From positions 25,530,090 through 25,594,089 of the forward strand of contig NC_053153.1 in assembly GCF_016808335.1 (NCBI RefSeq): a stretch of DNA of 64,000 bases, in the 5' to 3' direction. The translations under genes and the position numbers were made by a program. This document shows positions 45,845 through 56,739 of the stretch, piece by piece. The stretch comes from Panicum virgatum (lineage: Eukaryota; Streptophyta; Magnoliopsida; Poales; Poaceae). Within the stretch, counting starts at the first letter, position 1. Each line of letters begins with the position of its first letter. The notes under the pieces were generated by a model. The model did no database searches. It was not told the origin of the DNA and worked only from the letters and a program-made list of their open reading frames with translations.

Positions 45845-48800
45845 CTACCTACGCCTGTTATCATCATCGGCGCCTTCATCGAACACACCAGATGAGCCTA
45901 CACGGAAGTCTAGCTGCTTCTGATGTTTCTGCCGCTGACGCTCGTCGAACTCCTCCCACCCCTCCACCTGTTTGGAAATCGGAACAGGTGAAATTGACGT
46001 TACCACTAGAAAATGTCTTCAGAGCCTACTACCAAACTAGTGCACTTGTCAAAACGGGTTAAAGTCAGAAAAACTGCAAGTAGCTACTAAACCGCTAGTA
46101 CAAATGATGGTATTAGACATGCATACTGATGGGCAGACATGACTCTTAAGGAAATGGTACCTGCCGAAGAATATCATTTGTGATTTCTGTTCCATGGAGA
46201 TCAAGTGTAATAAGCTGCATACACTTTTTAAATAATGTCGAAGGCAGGGATGTAAGACCATTGTTCCTTAGATGCAAAACCTATTGAAAAAAAGGTATTT
46301 CATATAAAGAATGTTACACGATGCTCGCTTTAGTGCAACAATAACAAACAATAAGTCATCATTCAAGCAAAACAAAAACAAATCTGAAGCATAAAACATA
46401 CATAGGAAATAAACATTTCCATCAACAAGAATAATACAAAAGGCAGAAGCAGCATCATAGAGATGTTTCAGCAAAGTAAAACTAAACCAATAAATGCTAG
46501 TAGGTGTAATGAAATAATTGTATCCAACTATCCAAGAGATTTGTGTTATTCTGACAAATCATAAACCCATTTATTTGAATGAAAAACTAAGAAACAAAGA
46601 AAATAGATGTTCAACCTTCAGCCTAGTTACACCACAAATTTCATGCAGAAACTATCCACACCAGTTAGCATCTCATGTATCTTGTGGAGCAGCTGCTATC
46701 CACTAGACTAATAATAATAAGTTAATAACACTATATTCATTTATGCACCAGCGATATGGACATTGTGCAGTTGGACAACGAGTATATATGTTGTGGTATC
46801 TTCTATGGTGTGAACATTGTTGCAATCTGACAATGGGACATTTGCAATATTATCAACTTAAGATAATGCATTAAGTTACTTCAACTCCTCATTTGAGGTT
46901 AGTGATGAGATATATCTTAAAAGGTAAATGCTTTTTGCATATAGCTAAAGTCACACACCTTGAGATTATAAAGCTTCCCAAAGGCTTCTGGCAGTTCAGT
47001 TAAGAGATTTGATGACAAGTCAACCTGAATTCAAGATTTGGGTGATATATACTGCCAATGCAAACTCAAAATAGTTAAAGGGCGTATCCAGTGCCGTAGG
47101 CTTCCCGCACTGTGCGGGGTCTGGGGAAGGGTTGTCTTTAAGCCCCAAGTCTTACCCACACAAATGTGTTCAAAATAGTTTTCTGAAAAACATATGAAGC
47201 AGGAACATGTAATATATGATAGAAACTAGAAAGAACATACCTCGGTGAGAGATTCACAATCTCCTATAGATGAAGGCAATGCAGATATCCTGCCAGCAAG
47301 CGAAAATGAGTCAAATGTCACATTCACCATAAATTTAAGTTTAAATTCCTCCACAATTTATCACTAATGTAGTTCCCGTAAGAAGCTATAAAAAGTTTAT
47401 TTTTGGGGCAAAAAATGTTCTCTTCTCCCTGTACCAACTTTTCTCTATGATACAACCAGTTACAACCTACCGGTATGTGTACATTAGCTAAGAATGTGCT
47501 AAAAATCAAAGGCTGACCCTGTTTTCCCCCTTTTTCCATTGTAAAAAAATGTGTTCTCGGTGCAAATACAACTAAAATTGCATTAAAAATAGAATGGGTA
47601 CTAGCAAAAACAGCTGCCATCAGATTGGTATCAAAATCAGGACATTGATTAATCCTCATTCTATCAAAACATGGTTATTTCAACCCTAATCATGTTGGCA
47701 ACGTATGCTATGCAAACCACCTTCGTATGCAAACTATGGAAACTCCAATCTAAGCCATCGGATCAACATCCAAGGGGAGGGGCGCAGGGGGGTGGGAGGG
47801 GGGATTTGCAAAAGTGTGATTACCCAATCCAAGGGCGGGTCCAGATTGTAAAATTATACCATCCCCCATGCCCCTTGGATGTTGATCCGATGGTCCAGAT
47901 TGGAGTTTCTATAGTTTGCATACAAAGGTGGTTTGCATAACATACGTTGCCAATCATGTTTGACAAACAATGCCAGTCAGATGATCGCACATCTCGGCAA
48001 TCTTGTATTGCTTCTCGATCCAAAGCATTTGTTTAGCAGTAGATAGAATAAACATGGTACGAGATAAACATGTCAAAATGTGGAAGAACTTAGTAAGGAG
48101 CTGCAAGCCAACAAGTGGTGAGTTCTAGGACAACCTATTGTTATTTGCTATCAGAATCTGGAGATGCTTCAGCGATCCTATTTCGATAGGTAAGTTATCA
48201 AGCCTGTTGTTTGCAATACGAAATTCGCGCAGAGAAGTCAGTGAGCCCAATGTCGATGGCAAGCTAACCAGTCTGCAAGATAAAAAAAATGTGAATAATC
48301 ACACTATCTTGTTACCATGTGTGCCAAAAATATGCATGATGGAGATCATGTTAGATAACAATGAGGAGATAAACCATGGGGTATCCTCTTTTTGTATGTA
48401 GGTGATCATATATATGCATCTTGGTGGCAGGAGAGTCAACTGACAATTCTTTATTAATGATGTTGGCAAATTCATAGGTGAAAACAAATGTGAGGTCATG
48501 AAGTTTATCAGTCAGTAGACAATTCAAATTTAAAAGGTAGCCTTTATGCTGCCATCATCCCATATTCCCATTTAACCTCAAAGTTAATGAAATCAAGCAT
48601 CACCAGATTAACCATTGAGATATTTTTCCCACATCCAGGATTGAATGACAAATGTCAAGCAAAAAAAACTACAAGCCATAAATATTTAATATGCAATCTC
48701 TCTTCTTTGTCAACATATGACAGTTGTTGGTTAATATCTAGCTTTCTGTTGGCTATTGGTTGACTCTGTTGGCACTCCCTCACACACACAACACCCTCTT

Positions 48801-51800
48801 GCTTGCAGGTGGAAGATGAAGAAGATGAGAGGAAGAAGAGGGACACAGGAAGAGCACACGAAGTGGAGCTGCTTAATCTTGTGAGCTACAGCTGCTCTCC
48901 TCTTTATAGACACAATTGGTCAAGGTGAGAATTTACAAGGCATGGCTCTATAGTACAATGCAGTCATGACTATTACATGCTACAACTATCTACTGTTACC
49001 ATGCTGCAACTAGCAGCAGCTACTATACACAATAGTCTTTGCCGCCCAAGATTAAATGGCTGGCTTGACTGAGTACATGCTAGTGCTACTACTACTACTA
49101 GGCATGAAAAAGCAAGCATGAGCATGGGTAATTATCTATCAATCATTCCCCTAATTGCACTACTCTTGCTTGATCTCCTCCACTCCAATCTTGGTCCTCA
49201 ACTCTGTGAGTCGAATGCGCCCAAGTAGCTTGGTGAGGATGTCCCCGAGCTATCGAGCGGTCTCGACATACTCGAGCTTGATCTGTCCTCCATCGACACA
49301 ATCACGGATGAAATGGAACTTGGTGTCGATGTGCTTGCTTCTGTCATGGAGGACATAGTTCTTTGCCAAAGCAATGGCGGACTTGTTGTCCACCATGAGC
49401 ACAGGCGCGCAGGGCTTCTCCTTGATCACCTCCTGCAGCAGCCTGCTGAGCCAAACTCCCTGGCAGCACGCCGTTGCCGCTGCAATGTACTCGGCTTCAC
49501 ATGTGCTCAGCGCGACCACCCTTTGCTTCTACGACTGCCAGGAGATGGGGCAACCGTCGAGGAAGAACAGAATTCCGGACGTGCTCTTTCGACCATCGAC
49601 GTCCCCGGCCATGTCGCTGTCACTGAACCCGGTCAGCTCCAGCCCAGCCCCTCTCCGCCTTGGGTAGACGATGCCGTACCCAATGGTCCCTGCCACGTAG
49701 CGGAGGAGCTTCTTGACGGCGGCAGAGTGGTCCTCACGCGGATCCTCCAAGAATCGACCAAGATAGCCGACGGCGAACATAATGTCCGGCCGAGTGTGTG
49801 TGAGGTAGCGCAGCCCGCCAATGATGCTACGGTACTGCGTCGCATCGACCTTCTCCGCCGTGCTCTCCTTTGAGAGCTTGATCTTTTCATCCATGGGTGT
49901 CTGACACCGCTTGCAGCCGCTCAGACCACCCCGCTCCTCTAGCTTTCGAGCATACGAGCTCTGGCGGAGCGTGATCGCGTCCCTCCCCTGCTCCACCTCA
50001 ATGCGGAGGTAGTAGGTGAGCAGGCCGAGGTCACTCATGCGGAATCGACCCTTCATCTCGTGCTTGAAGTCGTCGATGTCGCGCTGCTCCGACCCGGTGA
50101 TGATCAGGTCGTCGACGTACACGCCGACGATCAGACTTCCGCGCTCCGTGGACTTGCCGTAGAGCGCATGCTCGGTGGCGCACTTGGAGAAGCCGAGGGA
50201 CGCCAATGTCGCGTCCAGCTTGGAGTTCCAAGCCCTCGGCGCTTGCCACAGCCCGTACAGGGCCTTGCGCAGGCGAAGGACCTTGTGCTCGCCGCCTGGG
50301 ACTGCGAACCCCGGCGGCTGCTGCACGTACAGCTCCTCCTCCAGCTCGCCGTTGAGGAAGGCCGACTTCACATCCAGATGATGGACTCGCCAGTTCCTCG
50401 TCGCCGCCAGAGCCAGCACCATGCGCACGGACTCCATGCGTGCCACTGGCGCAAAGACTTCCTCGAAGTCGATGCCCTCGCGCTGCACGAATCCTTTGGC
50501 AACCAGCCGCGCCTTGTGCCGCACCACCTCGCCACGCTCGTTGCGCTTCACCTTGAACACCCACTTGAGCCCAATCGGCCGGCTGTGCCGGCGGATCCAC
50601 CAGCTCCCAGGTGCGATTCTCCTCCACCGCCGCCATCTTTTCCAGCATCGCCGCCCGCCAGCACACCTCCTGCTCTGCTGCGGCGAAGCTTGGTGGCTCC
50701 TCTGCACAGCCAAGATGCAACTCGAGATCGTCCAGCTCCCGGGCCGCCTGCCCGGGTGGACTTGAGTCGCCGACGAGATCGTCCACCGCGCGAAATCGGA
50801 GAGGCTCGCCGGAGTAATCGGCATCGATGTTCGGGGAAGGCGCTCGGTGGAGGCGTGACGAAGCGAATCGACGAAGCGGTGCTTGTTGCGGCGGAGATCG
50901 GAGTCCCCTGCCCCATGGGCAATCTCGGCGCGACTTCCCCTGTTTCTGAAACAGGGGAGCCCAAAACAGGGGATCCTCTGCCTGGACTCGCCGCCGCTGT
51001 CGAGGGTGTCCCTTGTGCCGCTCTCGAAGGTGCCCCCTGTGCCGCTCTCGAGGGTGCCCCCTGCGCCTCGCCCGAGGGTGCCCCCTGTGCCGCTCTCGAG
51101 GGTGTTGCTTCCCCTTCGTCGTGAGCCAGCCCCCTGTCACCGGAGTACACCGTGTACTCGACGGTGAAGGAGCTGCTCAGGCCGCCTGGCGTTGCTTCTC
51201 CGTCGCCGGACTCCCAGCCCCAACACGCCGCCTCGTCGAAGACGACGTCGCGGGACACGACCACCTTGCCGCTGGCCGGGTCATAGAGCCGGTAAGCCTT
51301 ACTCCCGTGCTCGTACCCTAGGAACACCATGGGAGTGCTCCTGTCTTCCAGCTTGGCGAGGTTGGGCTTCGTCTTCTTCACGTGCCCGACACAGCCGAAT
51401 GTCCTAAGGAAGGACACGTCCGGCTTCCTCCCGTGCCAAGCCTCGAATGGCGTCGTGCCCTTCAGACTCTTGGTGGGCGTGCGGTTCAGGATGAACACCG
51501 CCGTGCTCACCGCCTCGCCCCAGAACGCCGCCGGCACCTTCTTGGCCTTCAGCATGCACCTAACCATGTCGACCACCGTCTGGTTCCTTCTCTCGACGAC
51601 GCCATTCTGATGCGGCGAGTATGGCACCGTGAGGTGGCGTTCCACGCCTTGTCCCGCGCAGTAGAGGCCGAATTAGACCGAGGTGAACTCGCCGCCGCGA
51701 TCCGTCCGCAGCACGCGCAGCTTCTTCCCCGTCTCCGTCTCCACCTGCGCCTGTAACTCCTTGATGGCCGCTGGCGCCTCATCCTTGCTCGACAGGAGGT

Positions 51801-54473
51801 GCAGCCACATGAAGCGGCTGCAATCATCCACTAGGACCAGGCTCTCAACTCAAGCTCTGAATACCACTTGTTGGCACTCCCTCACACACACAACACCCTC
51901 TTGCTTGTAGGTGGAAGATGAAGAAGATGAGAGGAAGAAGAGGGACACATGGAGAGCACACGAAGTGGAGCTGCTTAATCTTGTGAGCTGCAGCCGCTCT
52001 CCTTTTTATAGACACAATTGGTCAAGGTGAGAATTTACAAAGCATGGCTCTATAGTACAATGCAGCCATGACTATTACATGCTACAGCTATCTACTGTTA
52101 CCATACTACAACTAGCAGCAGCTACTATACACAATAGTCTTTGCCGCCCAAAATTAAATGGCTGGCTTGACTGAGTACATGCTAGTGCTGCTACTACTAC
52201 TAGGCATGAAAAAGCAAGCATGAGCATGGGTAATTATCTATCAGACTCTAGGTTAATATTTCACAGTGAGCAAGTCAAAGAAACACTGAGACAACAAACA
52301 ACAACAACAACATAGCCTTTTATCCCAAGCGAGTTGGGGTAGACTAGAGATGAAACCCAAAAGACACAAAGATCACGATTCAGGCACGTTGATAGCTAGT
52401 CTCCAAGCGCTCCTATCCAAAACTACCTCCTCAGGGATATTCCAATCTTTAAGGTCTCTCTTAACCGACTCGTCCCAAGTCAGTTTAGGTCTACCTCTAC
52501 CCCTCTTTACAAAGCAACACTGAGAATCAAGAGAAAAAATAATTTTCAAGAACATTATTGTAGAAGCTGTTTATATCCACTGGCAACATCACAGATAAAT
52601 AACAAGACAAGAATTTCAGAATCTGACCTACCGGTTCTGGCTTAAAGACAGGTTTAATAATTTTTGAAGGCATGATAGACCTTCCCAGCTGATGTTCTCA
52701 TCATCTACATCATTGGCAGTTAGGAGCAATTTCTGCAACATATAATTATATCACTTATAAGTTACAATTATAGTTCCTTGCATTCAGTGTGAAAGAGAAC
52801 TTACATTTAAAGATTTAAGAGCAGCAATTTTATGCGGAATTTCCTTGATACAGTTGTTGCTGGCATCTAATATCCGTACTGAGGGGGCACAGTCCCAGAC
52901 TTCTTCCGGCACTGCCTATACAGAAAAACATCCACATGTTTAAATGATAAATTATTATGAGAATATAAGGTAATAAAAAATTAACATCTCGAAGCTCCAT
53001 AAGGCTGGAAGTAGTGAATTATGAATGGTTCAGGGAACAGTACTATAGTAGCATCGAATCACAAGTCAGACTGCTAATCATGGGCAGCAATTTACATAAT
53101 AATTCAAGCAAGTATGCTATTAGACTATTTTCATCTAGGATCTGTTTGGTACAAAGGCAGTAATGAAGCATGAGACATATTTCTTTGCAACCAATATACA
53201 GGGAGCACTTTTGTTGACTGTCTGTAGATATGGTATCACCCAAAACATTAAAAATCACAATAATGCTATGCTAGAATGCATTCACAGGGTCATAAAAGTG
53301 AATCAAACAAGTTGTAATCAGATACCTTCAAGTCACAATCATGCAGGGCAACAACACCCGTCAATTTCCAACGCTCAGCTCGGCTTTTGCCAACAACTGC
53401 CTCTGCTTTTTGTGTTTGACGTTCCTTAACATTTGAGGCTCTTGTTACACTTGTTGCAGAGCCAGTGGCGGACCTAGGATTTCTAAGTAGGGTATTCCTA
53501 AAAAAAATGTGACCAGCTGCAATAACCTAAATGAAGTATTTTGGTTCAAGCATACTGAGTATACATACCAAATTATCTATATATATACATATATTTCACT
53601 TGTTTTTCCGCCAGCAGGGTATTCCTAGGAATACGGGGGCATCAATACTAGGTCCGCCCCTGTGCAGAGCTGCTGCTATTCTTTGTGATGGGACCATCCT
53701 ATTTGAGAGTAGGCACAGAAAAGTAGGTCGTGTCAAATACATAACATTTGTCCCCTGCTTCCATTTCCTCCCTTGTTACATTATCAGCAATGCAATCCTT
53801 TCATAGTAGAATATGTGACTTCCCAACTACTTTCATGAATCCCCAACATTAACAGCAAAGGCATCAAAATGTTGAAATAAAGGCAGTTATCTTTGGTCTG
53901 TGACACATTATAGTACTATACAAGTTTAACATCTAATAACTTCATGCTCGAGAAAAACAACTAAAAACTTCAGATCCGCTCCCAGTCCCAGCTAGGAATC
54001 CTGAGCAGTGAGCACAGACCAAAATCGAACCTTCGCACATGCTTAAGGACTGCACCCTACTCCGACGAATTCAACTCTAAGCATCAGAAATCAGATTATT
54101 TCAGATCGAGAAGTTTGATGCCGTACCCCCTGATGGAGACCCAGCGAGGCGATGAGCATGACCTTGGATCCGTCTACCACCTGCATCGAGCTCAGGCTCG
54201 CGGCATCCTGGAGCACTTTGCCTGCGAGCGCAAGGGAGTGAGTATTAGCAATCACCGGAGATAATCGGCGCGCTCAGACCTCAGTAGGTAGGTAGTAAGG
54301 GTTTGGGGATCGGTGCCTTTGCAGACAAGCCTCTGGCCGCGGGGGAGGACGTTGGTGAGCGGCTGGAGGAGGCGCTTCAGCTCCGCGGTGGTCGCGGCGG
54401 CCGGTACCTCCACGGGGATGGTCCGCCGGGCGAACTTGACCTGGACGGTGATGGTGGGCGGCGAGCTCTCCAT
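45845..54473 (-). CDS. Ubiquitin-like and LRR domain protein (At2g30105-type), exon 3 interrupted by a hAT MITE
   Basis: Ten exons on the minus strand: 54317-54473, 54127-54221, 53326-53698 (contains the MITE), 52805-52915, 52632-52732, 48135-48272, 47241-47289, 46959-47024, 46161-46280, 45845-45967. Without the 208 bp added by the MITE and one target copy, exon 3 is 165 bp and the product is 374 aa. Residues 1-84 are a ubiquitin-like fold (ITVQVKFARRTIPVEV, LPRGQRLVCKGKVLQD). About 130-330 are plant LRRs with LPSTLGSLTSLRE, LPIEIGSLKHLQ and LPEAFGKLYNLK. The end is VEGWEEFDERQRQKHQKQLDFRV. The organisation matches 'LRR repeats and ubiquitin-like domain-containing protein'; its role is not established. 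Oddities: intron 1 starts GC, intron 5 holds a Copia element, and as sequenced the exon 3 frame meets TAG four codons into the MITE. It may be a pseudogene or depend on alternative splicing. Confidence 0.88.
47080..47165. repeat. SINE-like fragment in intron 7 of the Ubl-LRR gene
   Basis: The words gtgccgtaggcttcccgcac and ggggtctggggaagggttgt, with cttaccc, match the core of a widespread plant SINE type from memory. It is short, and no target duplications were found. Confidence 0.4.
47695..47953. mobile_element. Foldback MITE with terminal repeats of about 85 bp (intron 6 of the Ubl-LRR gene)
   Basis: The left arm from TTGGCAACGTATG to catccaagggg is repeated in inverse orientation on the right with few mismatches. 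The direct repeat TCATG occurs on both sides (47690-47694 and 47954-47958). The loop is only about 90 bp and G-rich. The superfamily is uncertain; long arms recall Mutator-like MITEs, but a 5-bp duplication is short for that. Confidence 0.8.
48767..49141 (-). repeat. Copia 3' LTR (left copy)
   Basis: 375 bp with TG...CA ends. The minus-strand TATA-like sequence is tataaag (plus-strand ctttata near 48902). Paired with 51869-52243. Confidence 0.92.
49250..51845 (-). pseudogene. Copia pol remnant: integrase (C-terminal part), reverse transcriptase, RNase H
   Basis: On the minus strand: an integrase core remnant (DDCSRFMW near 51830) with an in-frame TAG near 51677, then HQNGVVERRNQ and the GKR-type C-terminal domain (51645 to about 51200). 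A frame change follows before the reverse transcriptase (50824-49529) with KARLVAKGF, LDVKSAFLNGELEEE and the catalytic YVDDL. A TAG separates it from RNase H (49519-49250) with CEAEYIAA and the DNKSAIALAKN block. The active-site motif of RT is intact, but the polyprotein is broken by stops and a frameshift. Confidence 0.88.
51869..52243 (-). repeat. Copia 5' LTR (right copy)
   Basis: 375 bp with TG...CA ends, adjacent to the primer-binding site at about 51854-51866 on the minus strand. Confidence 0.92.
52288..52527 (-). mobile_element. RTE-type LINE 3' fragment in intron 5 of the Ubl-LRR gene
   Basis: On the minus strand the frame reads GRGRPKLTWDESVKRDLKDW followed by AWRLAINVPES and a stop, the C-terminus of plant RTE LINEs. 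It is followed by the typical ccaactcgcttgggataaaa 3' end and a (GTT)n-like tail (plus-strand acaacaacaacaac at about 52296-52310). Only the 3' end of the element is present. Confidence 0.8.
53463..53662. mobile_element. hAT MITE (200 bp) inside coding exon 3 of the Ubl-LRR gene, target site TGCAGAGC
   Basis: The termini CAGTGGCGGACCTAGG and CTAGGTCCGCCCCTG are inverted repeats. An exact 8-bp duplication tgcagagc flanks it (53455-53462 and 53663-53670), the hAT signature. Removing the element and one target copy restores a 55-codon exon in phase. An inner inverted pair (agggtattcct words) is also present. On the host's coding strand the MITE contains a good donor (GTATGTATAC) and acceptor-like tracts, so partial exonisation or splicing is possible. 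Confidence 0.92.
54222..54316 (-). other. Apparent GC-AG intron (intron 1 of the Ubl-LRR gene, 95 nt)
   Basis: On the minus strand exon 1 ends ...TGCAAAG and the intron starts GCACCG and ends CTCGCAG. Joining gives CKGKVLQD in phase, matching the family. No GT near the junction gives a workable product. GC-AG introns are a known minor subclass, but the donor here is weak beyond the first bases. Confidence 0.65.
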
Positions 54474-54596
54474 GGCCTGTCGGTCTGACCCTCCACACTC
54501 TGTTTCGGTCGATGAAGGATTGAGAGCCTGACTGCCGCCCCCGCCCCCGTCCCCTTCTCCCCCGTTTTGGGCGCTCAGCTTCCCTTTGGACACTTT

Positions 54597-55647
54597 TTTT
54601 TTATAATAAACATCAGTATTTCTAGTTTAGAAAAATATACAGCTGGAAATACGGATACAGACACGCACGGACAGGATACAGAAACAGCTACACCAACCAA
54701 ACTTCGCGAGAGACCCAACCAAACTTCGCGAGAGACCCAACCAAAACAAAAATTACAGATATGCTCCTGAATCTTCCGCAAACCTCCTCTGGCCGCCCTC
54801 CTCGCCGCCGGCCACCGCCACCGGAGGGGAAGACGAGCACCCCCTTGAGCTGAAGAAGACCCATCGGACGCTGGCTTTGAGAGGAGTCGAAGTTGAAAAT
54901 GACATCGACGGTCGCCCATCGACCGGGACCGCGCCCCGCCTCTTCCAGCTCCTGGATATGAGCTCGCCAGAGATGACCACCGTCGCCGTCGAGGAAAGGT
55001 TGGCTCAGATCAAGCCGGCCACCGCCCACCAACCCTAAAGCATGCTCTGTACCCTTGAAGAAGTAGGAGACCAGCAGCAACATCACCTGACCAAGGCGAA
55101 GAAGCTCCAGTCTCGACCTCCAGCTCAAAACTCCACGACTTCACCGCCGACGCCGGAGAAAAGCGCCACCGGAGCGAGGAAGAAGCCTGGAGACAACATT
55201 CCCCAGCGACGCCGCCGCCTTCGCCTCGTCGACGCCACCCAGGAAAGCAAGCCACAGAGGAAGCCCCTCCCAGCGAACCCTATCCAAGTCCCAGCTAGAG
55301 AGGGTGGAGTCGCCAACAACAGATGCTGCAGCAACATCCCACGGCGTCGTCGCTGACTACACCCTCAACAAGCTCCAAATCGGGCGAGAAGCCGCCATGG
55401 ACAGTATCACCCGGAGAACACAGATTATTTAACCTCTAGACAACTACACTATTCTACATACCTACCTCAAATCTACTGAACTACAACCGCCGAGCGTCGA
55501 TCTGCTGTCTCTCCAACTCCTCCGGTGCCTAAAAGGCAAGCAGAGGAGAGGCTAGCCAGCGAGATCGACGCCGGCCACGGAGTCGCCTCGAAGTCACTTG
55601 GAAGGAGACGCCTTTGTACTGTAGCGCGACCTTATCCCTTCGGCCCC
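54597..55647 (-). mobile_element. Retroposed sequence (about 1.05 kb) with 16-bp target duplications, upstream of the Ubl-LRR gene
   Basis: The direct repeat tccctttggacacttt is exact at 54581-54596 and 55648-55663. The left end begins with a T-run (poly(A) tail on the minus strand), so the insert is a minus-strand retrotranscript. It contains a duplicated 22-bp word (aaccaaacttcgcgagagaccc, about 54695-54739). ORFs are open but unrecognised (up to 146 aa). It could be a LINE-mobilised non-autonomous element built from 5' leader-like sequence, or a processed host transcript. It lies about 124 bp upstream of the Ubl-LRR start codon. Confidence 0.75.
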
Positions 55648-55701
55648 TCCCTTTGGACACTTTGGTTGGTTTCGCCTGTTGGAAGTTGAAACATAAGGTT
55701 G

Positions 55702-56739
55702 CGTTTGGATGTAGACATTGAGGCTTAGGAATTGGCATTGGTATTGGATAGCACCAAATACCGTTGTTTGGATGGCTTAGGTATTGGAATTGGAAATCAT
55801 CTTCAATGCCAAGGGGTATTGGCTGCACCTGCATTCGGTCGCACACAATACAGAGCCCCCACCCTCCATATTACAGAATTGGAGACGACCGCGACCCTTC
55901 TTCCCCACGAGCGCGACTCCTTCCCCATGTGCACGGCACTGTTTTCCCCATCCAGCGAGCGCTCCTCCATGGCCGGTGACCCCTTCTTCCTCCTCCCATC
56001 CGACGCCCCCTTCTTCCTCCTCCCATCTGATGCTTGCTCATTAGGACCTTTCAAGCTCCCCATGGCCGGGCTGGGACCGAGCTCCTCCCTATCTGGCATG
56101 AGCGGTCATGGAAGCTGCTCCTCCAAGGCCGGCGGGGTCGATTTCCCCCAGGGTCGGGCTCCTCCATCCGGGGTCGAGCTCCTCCATGGCCGGGATGGGA
56201 CCGAGCTCGTTCCTATCCCGTGCGAGCAGTCATGGCGGCTCGCTCCTCCATGACCGGCGAGTCGAGCTCCCCCATGGCCGGGCTCCTCCATCTAGGTCAA
56301 GCTCCTCCAGGGCGCCGGCGGGGTCGAGCTTCCCCCCTCCATGACTGGCAGGTCGAGCTCCCCCGTGGCCGGGCTCCTCCATCTGGGTCGAGCTCCTCCA
56401 GGGCGCCGGCGGGGTCGAGCTCCCCCCCCTCCATGACCGGTGGGTCGAGCTCCCCTATGGCCGGGCTCCTCCATCTGGGTCGAGCTCCTCCAGGGCGCCG
56501 GCGGGGTTGAGCTCTGCCTCTCTACTGGTGCTGTAGTGGGGATTGGGGAAGAAGACAGTGAATTTCTAGATGTGTGCATCCAAACAGGAATTGGCATTCC
56601 ATGTGTCTCTCGATTCCAGATACAAAATTCATCTGCATCCAAACAACAGATGTGGTATTTTTGTTCATTTCCAATACTAGCCTGATTTGGTACTGGGACC
56701 AATTCAATTCCAGGGGCTCAAATATCTACATCCAAACGG
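55702..56739. mobile_element. TIR element (about 1.04 kb) with internal 91-bp tandem repeats
   Basis: The outer ends cgtttggatgtaga(c/t)at and their complement (atatctacatccaaacg) are inverted repeats. The similarity continues inward more loosely with attgg words. There is no transposase and the target duplication is unclear, so the superfamily is open. The interior 55900-56520 is GC-rich and repetitive. Confidence 0.6.
56246..56520. repeat. Three tandem repeats of about 91 bp inside the TIR element
   Basis: Units begin at ctccatgac(c/t)gg near 56246, 56337 and 56429, each containing gtcgagctcccc, atggccgggctcctccatct and agggcgccggcggg. Differences are few, so the array is fairly recent. 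Related single words occur upstream (56040-56240). Confidence 0.85.

Larger units (their letters stand above)
48767..52243 (-). mobile_element. Copia element with deleted gag/protease, target site GACTC (intron 5 of the Ubl-LRR gene)
   Basis: Both LTRs are 375 bp (48767-49141 and 51869-52243) and begin TGTTGGCACTCC and end ATCTATCA. Exact GACTC duplications flank them (48762-48766 and 52244-52248). Just inside the 5' LTR (right side, minus strand) TGGTATTCAGAGC is a near match to the initiator-Met tRNA primer site. The interior passes from about 20 bp after that site directly into integrase core sequence, so gag, protease and the integrase N-terminus are gone. My hand alignment counts about 13 differences between the LTRs (about 3.5 percent), a moderately young insertion. 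It lies in the same orientation as the host gene. Confidence 0.93.

Noticed and set aside
50060..51124. 354-aa plus-strand ORF and a 369-aa minus-strand ORF at 50031-51140
   Set aside because: Complement and alternative frame of the Copia RT region; the RT frame with YVDDL is the real one.
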